From: Sphingomonas tagetis | GTDB taxonomy: Bacteria > Pseudomonadota > Alphaproteobacteria > Sphingomonadales > Sphingomonadaceae | Length of the DNA stretch: 64,000 bases | Assembly: GCF_024211275.1 (NCBI RefSeq) | Contig: NZ_JAMLDX010000010.1 | Span: 1-64,000 of the forward strand | Reading direction: 5' to 3' | In this document: positions 60,047-64,000 of the stretch, piece after piece | Position numbering within the stretch: position 1 is the first letter of the stretch | Layout: every line of letters starts with the position of its first letter | The notes under the pieces: generated by a model | Databases searched by the model: none | What the model was told of the DNA's origin: nothing | What the model saw: the letters and a program-made list of their open reading frames with translations, nothing else | Translations under genes and position numbers: made by a program

Positions 60047-60648
60047 CCGCCACGACGACTGTGCCGTATCAGGCATCGCGAGCGACGCTCGCCCGGGCCT
60101 CGCTCGCCGCGCTGGCCGGCGGTGTGGCCATCCTCGTCCTGTTCGTGCTGCCCGCCGAATACGGGATCGATCCGACCGGCGTGGGCAAGTCGCTAGGCCT
60201 TACGCGGATGGCGGCGGGCGAGGACGCGGCCCAGCCGGCCGATGCGGCGCCCGCGCCCGTAGTGGCGCCGGCCGCCTATGCGGTGCCGGCCCAGACCCAG
60301 TCCAATATCGAAAAGAAGACCGGTTATCGCAACGACGAGAAGACGATCACGCTCGCGCCGCATACCGGGATCGAGTTGAAGGCGCGGATGAAGGCGGGCG
60401 ACACGTTCAACTTCCGCTGGACCTCGACCGGCCCGGTCCGCGCCGACATGCATGGCGAGCCGACGGGCGGCAAGGAAGATGAATTCACCGACTATTGGAA
60501 GCAGAAGGACATCCAGAGCGCGCAAGGCAGCTTCACCGCGCCGTTTGCGGGAACGCATGGCTGGTACTGGAAGAACCGGGAAGACGTGCCGATCACGATC
60601 ACGGTGAAGCTGGACGGCTTTTACGACAGCGTGTTCGAGCGAGAGTAG
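60043..60648 (+). CDS. Single-pass membrane-anchored periplasmic protein (HupE operon)
   Basis: A 201-residue protein. One N-terminal helix (ASLAALAGGVAILVLFVLP) is followed by an Ala/Pro-rich linker (AQPADAAPAPVVAPAAYA) and a C-terminal domain with NFRWTSTGPVRADMHGEP, GSFTAPFAGTHGWYWKNRED and the end ITITVKLDGFYDSVFE. It resembles proteins annotated as transmembrane anchor protein. ATG 60043 overlaps the HupE stop. The beta-rich domain with Trp and His may bind ligand or partner proteins in the periplasm. Confidence 0.72.
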   Translation: MTATTTVPYQASRATLARASLAALAGGVAILVLFVLPAEYGIDPTGVGKSLGLTRMAAGEDAAQPADAAPAPVVAPAAYAVPAQTQSNIEKKTGYRNDEKTITLAPHTGIELKARMKAGDTFNFRWTSTGPVRADMHGEPTGGKEDEFTDYWKQKDIQSAQGSFTAPFAGTHGWYWKNREDVPITITVKLDGFYDSVFERE

Positions 60649-60667
60649 CCCGGCGCACGGCTCGCGG

Positions 60668-61588
60668 TCACCCGGTCGCGTGCGATGCCAGTGCGAATTG
60701 CGTCGGCGCATGTCCGGTCGAGAATGGCCAGGGTTCGTCGCGTGACATCCGGGTGACCGTCTCAACGACCTCCAGGCCGCATTGCCGCGCGAAATCGGCG
60801 ATGCGGCTGGTGACCGACTCGGTATCGATGCGCCCGTAACTGCCTGTCTGCGCCGCCATCAACGGCGCTAGCACGCGCAGCGCGTCATCGTCGCTGTCGG
60901 CCATGATCGGACCGAACACCACGCCCCGGCCAAAGGGTCGCATCAACGCATAGGCCTCGACCCGCTCACCGCGGACGAGCACCATCCCGCGCGACTGCGC
61001 CAGCAGGGCATCGATCAGCAGGCCGCGATCCCACTCGGTCGCGGCCCGGTCGATGGCTCGGATCGCCGGAAGGTCCGTTTCAGCCAGCTCGCGAACCTGC
61101 GCTTCGGGCGGTGCAGCGACATACGGGACGGCACCGATATGACCCTGATACTGATATACGGTGCCTTCGTCGCGGAACCCGAGCGAACGGCACAAGCGGT
61201 GCGATTGCCGGGTGGCATGAAGGCCGAGCATGCGGCCTTGGGTCTGCGCCAGGGCATGACCCATCAGCCATAGGCCGCCGCCGTTGCTCTGCAGCCGGGG
61301 CGTGGTGATCAGCATGCCGATGGTGCCGCGGGCCACGCCGAACGGGAACCACATCACCGATCCGTGCACGCGCCCGGATTCGTCCATCGCAACCAGCCCG
61401 CGCCCCACGGAGCGCATGAACGCCCAGTCCGCCGCCCGATGCGACCAGCCGACGCTGACCGACAGCGCGAGCAGCGCGTTAAGGTCGGGTTCGGCGATAT
61501 CGCGCGCCGTCACCTTGAAATCGTCGAGACGGAAGGTCGCGTCGGGCTGGCCGGACAATTGATCCCCACCCGTTGTGATGCTGACCAT
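60668..61588 (-). CDS. GNAT-family N-acetyltransferase with C-terminal Acetyltransf_18-like domain
   Basis: A 306-residue protein with two GNAT-like halves. The first (ARDIAEPDLNALLALSVSVG, GTIGMLITTPRLQSNGGGLW, HATRQSHRLCRSLGFRDEG) carries the acetyl-CoA-binding strand-helix. The second (EAYALMRPFGRGVVFGPIMA, LMAAQTGSYGRIDTES) resembles the Acetyltransf_18 domain. Members acetylate small amines or amino acids. It starts within the stop of the Lrp gene (TGATG), so it is co-expressed with that regulator. Confidence 0.83.
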   Translation of the reverse strand: MVSITTGGDQLSGQPDATFRLDDFKVTARDIAEPDLNALLALSVSVGWSHRAADWAFMRSVGRGLVAMDESGRVHGSVMWFPFGVARGTIGMLITTPRLQSNGGGLWLMGHALAQTQGRMLGLHATRQSHRLCRSLGFRDEGTVYQYQGHIGAVPYVAAPPEAQVRELAETDLPAIRAIDRAATEWDRGLLIDALLAQSRGMVLVRGERVEAYALMRPFGRGVVFGPIMADSDDDALRVLAPLMAAQTGSYGRIDTESVTSRIADFARQCGLEVVETVTRMSRDEPWPFSTGHAPTQFALASHATG

Positions 61589-62070
61589 TATGAAGCCTCT
61601 CGAAATACCGTCGATAGCGGCAACTGGCGCGGCAGGATCGGCGTCTTGAAGACGATGTAGCTGAAGTATTTTTTCATGCCGACGCCCATGTCGAGCAGCC
61701 GTTCGATGATGTCCTGATATTCCGAAATGCCGCAGGTGTTGAACTTAACCAGATAATCATAACCGCTCGACACCAGATGACATTCGGTCACATTCTCGAT
61801 CCCCTCCAACGCGCCGACGAAACGCGCGAGGTCCTCAGGACGGTGCCGAGCGAGGGTCACTTCGGTAAATACGGTCAGGATGTCGGCGAGCCGCGACAGG
61901 TCGATCTCGGCAGTGAATCCCCGGATCAGTCCGGCGGTGCGCAGCTTCTTCAGGCGCATCAGGCACGGGCTGGCGGACAGATGGACTCGATCGGCGAGAT
62001 CATTGTTGGTCAGTCTGCCGTTCTTCTGCAACTCGGCCAGGATCCGGATGTCGATACGGTCCAGCTTCAT
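61588..62070 (-). CDS. Lrp/AsnC-family regulator
   Basis: A 160-residue regulator. The HTH is LDRIDIRILAELQKNGRLTN with LADRVHLSASPCLMRLKKL and GLIRGFTAEID. The RAM ligand domain has TVFTEVTLARHRPEDLARF, VTECHLVSSGYDYLVKF and the closing YFSYIVFKTP. It forms octamers that respond to amino acids. It is divergent from the ornithine-cyclodeaminase-family gene at 62,330 across 259 bp and coupled to the GNAT gene, so both are likely targets. Confidence 0.92.
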   Translation of the reverse strand: MKLDRIDIRILAELQKNGRLTNNDLADRVHLSASPCLMRLKKLRTAGLIRGFTAEIDLSRLADILTVFTEVTLARHRPEDLARFVGALEGIENVTECHLVSSGYDYLVKFNTCGISEYQDIIERLLDMGVGMKKYFSYIVFKTPILPRQLPLSTVFREAS

Positions 62071-62329
62071 GCGGGAAGCGTGAGCTGGCCGGGCATTATC
62101 ATCCTTCGCATGGGCCTTGGCCGCTCCCCGATTGCTGGCCGGTCAGTCCGGCGCAGAGGCACATCGATCCTACGCCATCCGTTTTGTGGGCATCGGAATG
62201 GCTTTATCTGCCGAATTCGGCACTGGCCATGCAAATCAATCGCTGGATTCGGCCGTGACATCCCCACGACATGCCGGGGCGATACGGCTATCCGATGGCC
62301 CGCACACCGACGCTAAACGGGAAATCAGC

Positions 62330-63244
62330 ATGAACTTCATGTCCGAAGAAGAGTCCGCGTCCCTTGTATCGCACGAAATGGCGTTCGCAGCCGCGCGCGA
62401 AGCGATGATCGCCGCGGCCGGTGATGCCGTCATCTTTCCCGCGGTGATCGCGCATGGTTCTTCGCCGACCAATCGCATCTCGATCAAGTCGGCGTCGACC
62501 CCGGATTTCACGGGGCTGAAGGTAGGGTCCTTCTGGCCCGGCAACCCCGAGCGGGGTCTGCCGCGGCACAATTCGGCGATCCTGTTGTTCGATCAAGACG
62601 TGGGCCGCGTCGAATGGGTGATCGAAGGGGGCAAGGTGAACGCCTATCGCACCGCCGCCGCCGATGCCGTGACGGCCGATGCGCTGGCGCGGCCCGACGC
62701 TTCGGTGCTGACGATCTTCGGCGTGGGGAACCAGGCGCTGTTCGAATGTGTCGCGATCGCGCGGATCCGGCCGATCGAGCAGGTGTTGGTGGTGGCGCGT
62801 GATGCCGCAAAGGGCACTGCCTTCGCAAACGCGCTCGCTGCCGAGGGCCTCGCGGCGAGGTGTGTCGATGCTCGCGAGGGTTGCGAACGCGCCGATATCG
62901 TCGTCACCGCCACGCCATCGCGTGCGCCGCTGTTCGATGCACACTGGATCCGCCCCGGCACGCATGTCGCCAGCATGGGATCGGATGCGGCGGGCAAGCA
63001 GGAACTTCCACCCGCGCTCTTCGATCGCGCTGCGCTGTTCTGTGACTTGCCATCGCAAGCGGTGGTGATGGGCGATCTGCAGCATTTTGGCGGCGATCGG
63101 TCGGCGATTGTCGCGATCGGCGACGTCCTGCTGGGGCGAAGGCCCGGCCGGGTCTCACCCGATCAGATCACCCTGTTCGACAGCTCGGGTATCGCGCTGC
63201 AGGATCTGACGATCGCCCGCCGGCTGGTCGCAGCCCGGGGCTAA
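62330..63244 (+). CDS. Ornithine cyclodeaminase/mu-crystallin family protein
   Basis: A 304-residue NAD(P)-dependent enzyme. Landmarks are the N-terminal dimer domain with RISIKSASTPDFTGLKVGSF, the Rossmann motif ASVLTIFGVGNQALFECVAI, VVTATPSRAPLFDAHWIRPG and the conserved HVASMGSDAAGKQELPPALF. The family includes ornithine cyclodeaminase, ketimine reductases, alanine dehydrogenase and opine-type synthases. I chose ATG 62330; earlier frames from 62117 enter the promoter. Control by the divergent Lrp is probable, which suggests amino-acid catabolism. Confidence 0.87.
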   Translation: MNFMSEEESASLVSHEMAFAAAREAMIAAAGDAVIFPAVIAHGSSPTNRISIKSASTPDFTGLKVGSFWPGNPERGLPRHNSAILLFDQDVGRVEWVIEGGKVNAYRTAAADAVTADALARPDASVLTIFGVGNQALFECVAIARIRPIEQVLVVARDAAKGTAFANALAAEGLAARCVDAREGCERADIVVTATPSRAPLFDAHWIRPGTHVASMGSDAAGKQELPPALFDRAALFCDLPSQAVVMGDLQHFGGDRSAIVAIGDVLLGRRPGRVSPDQITLFDSSGIALQDLTIARRLVAARG

Positions 63245-63399
63245 TCCCCGCCAAATTCTCCCAGCCGGGTGGCGACAGCAGATCATGCCGTCGCCGCGCC
63301 GAGGCTGGCGTCGCGATGCCAGCGAAGCGGTCAGAATGATGAAATCGGCTGTGCGGTGACGCTAACCTGGTTTCATAACGTCTGACGAGGGGATTTCGC

Positions 63400-64000
63400 A
63401 TGCCGGTTCTCAAGCCCAAGTTCATCACCTTCGATTGCTATGGCACGCTCATCAACTTCGAAATGGCTCCGGTCGCGCGGCAGGTCTATGCCGACCGGCT
63501 GTCGGGCGGCGCGCTGGACCACTTCTGCTCCTATTTCTCCGCATATCGTCTCGACGGCGTGCTGGGTCCGTGGCGCCCCTATCTCGATGTCGTGATTGAG
63601 GCGCTGCAGCGCGCGTGCAAGCGCTCCGGCATCGAATATCGCGACGGGGACGGCGAGGCTCATTACAACGCCATCCCCACCTGGCAGCCGCATCCCGATG
63701 TCGTCGAGCCGCTCAAGCGGATCGCGGGCGAGATTCCGCTGGTGATCCTGTCCAATTCGATGGTCGACCTGATCCCCTATAGCGTCGCCAATCTGCAGGC
63801 GCCGTTCCACACGGTCTGCACAGCGCAAGAGGCGCAGGCCTACAAGCCGCGCATGCAGGCATTCGAATTCATGTTCGATACACTGGGCTGCGGGCCCGAG
63901 GACGTGCTGCACTGCTCGTCCAGCTTCCGTTACGACCTGATGACCGCCTATGACCTGGGCATCAAGATGAAGGCCTTTGTCAATCGCGGGCATGAGCCGC
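63400..64000 (+). CDS. Haloacid dehalogenase, type II (partial, runs off the window)
   Basis: At least 200 residues of a HAD-superfamily 2-haloacid dehalogenase-like hydrolase. FITFDCYGTLINFE holds the nucleophilic Asp (motif I). VILSNSMVDLI is motif II with the catalytic Ser-Asn, QAYKPRMQAFEF is motif III with Lys, and HCSSSFRYDLMTAYDLGIK leads to motif IV, where the usual Asp would be nearby. The cap helices between residues 20 and 90 fit type II. GAGGGGA precedes ATG 63400. The C-terminus is outside the window. The true substrate could be a phosphate ester or a haloacid. Confidence 0.85.
   Translation, partial: MPVLKPKFITFDCYGTLINFEMAPVARQVYADRLSGGALDHFCSYFSAYRLDGVLGPWRPYLDVVIEALQRACKRSGIEYRDGDGEAHYNAIPTWQPHPDVVEPLKRIAGEIPLVILSNSMVDLIPYSVANLQAPFHTVCTAQEAQAYKPRMQAFEFMFDTLGCGPEDVLHCSSSFRYDLMTAYDLGIKMKAFVNRGHEP

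Overview
The window reads as alphaproteobacterial chromosome, most likely from a sphingomonad (Sphingomonas/Novosphingobium/Sphingopyxis type). The signs are high GC, a large TonB-dependent receptor of the kind that accompanies catabolic clusters in that group, a pspF-pspA-pspB-pspC locus, an ftsY-ispZ-mtaB block, and many overlapping ATGA/TGATG gene junctions. All names come from reading the sequence; no database search was run.

The left 36 kb is an accessory catabolic region with many scars of mobile DNA. It opens with an IS110-family transposase end that cuts a TonB-receptor gene down to its last 69 codons. A 312-bp internally deleted IS3-type element and a decayed CitE-like lyase follow. 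The first catabolic module (1.1-6.3 kb) has a Rieske oxygenase, two amidohydrolases, a truncated SDR and a [2Fe-2S] ferredoxin. Next come a VOC-GGT-MFS operon (10.3-7.0 kb, minus), a broken TetR gene, a flavin monooxygenase with an NTF2-fold partner, and an intact TonB receptor (12.8-15.2 kb). After these lie an APH-like kinase, a LysR/bile-acid-symporter-like pair, a crotonase, and an aminotransferase-RraA pair.

Two CoA-dependent operons dominate 19-33 kb. One has a pair of acyl-CoA dehydrogenases, a MaoC hydratase and an SDR. The other has MaoC, acyl-CoA dehydrogenase, MaoC, class III CoA-transferase, CitE-like lyase and MmgE/PrpD, followed by an IclR regulator. Together they look like beta-oxidation-type breakdown of a branched or alicyclic acid to a C5-dicarboxyl-type intermediate that is hydrated and cleaved. 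A truncated and an intact amidohydrolase and a Tam-like methyltransferase close the region. Three promoters in it share one unusual promoter-operator element (10.36, 21.50 and 36.25 kb); the third lies inside a 74-bp near-perfect palindrome.

A tRNA-Glu gene (36,643-36,717, minus) marks the change to a conserved-looking chromosome, and its 3' end faces the accessory region, as expected for an island joined at a tRNA. To its right are a J-domain protein, a [2Fe-2S] protein, sufE, and a psp locus with a good sigma-54 promoter and five extra small membrane proteins, four of which share a coiled-coil tail. Then follow a PuuD-like membrane protein, sodB, ispZ-ftsY-mtaB, a DUF924 gene and a GGDEF/EAL protein. 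A scar with a transporter stub and a 21-codon IS5 fragment abuts a hipBA-type module. The right end has a membrane acyltransferase-like protein, a dipeptide/nickel-type ABC importer, a four-gene HupE/DUF4198 envelope operon, an Lrp-GNAT pair, an ornithine-cyclodeaminase-family gene and a partial HAD-family dehalogenase.
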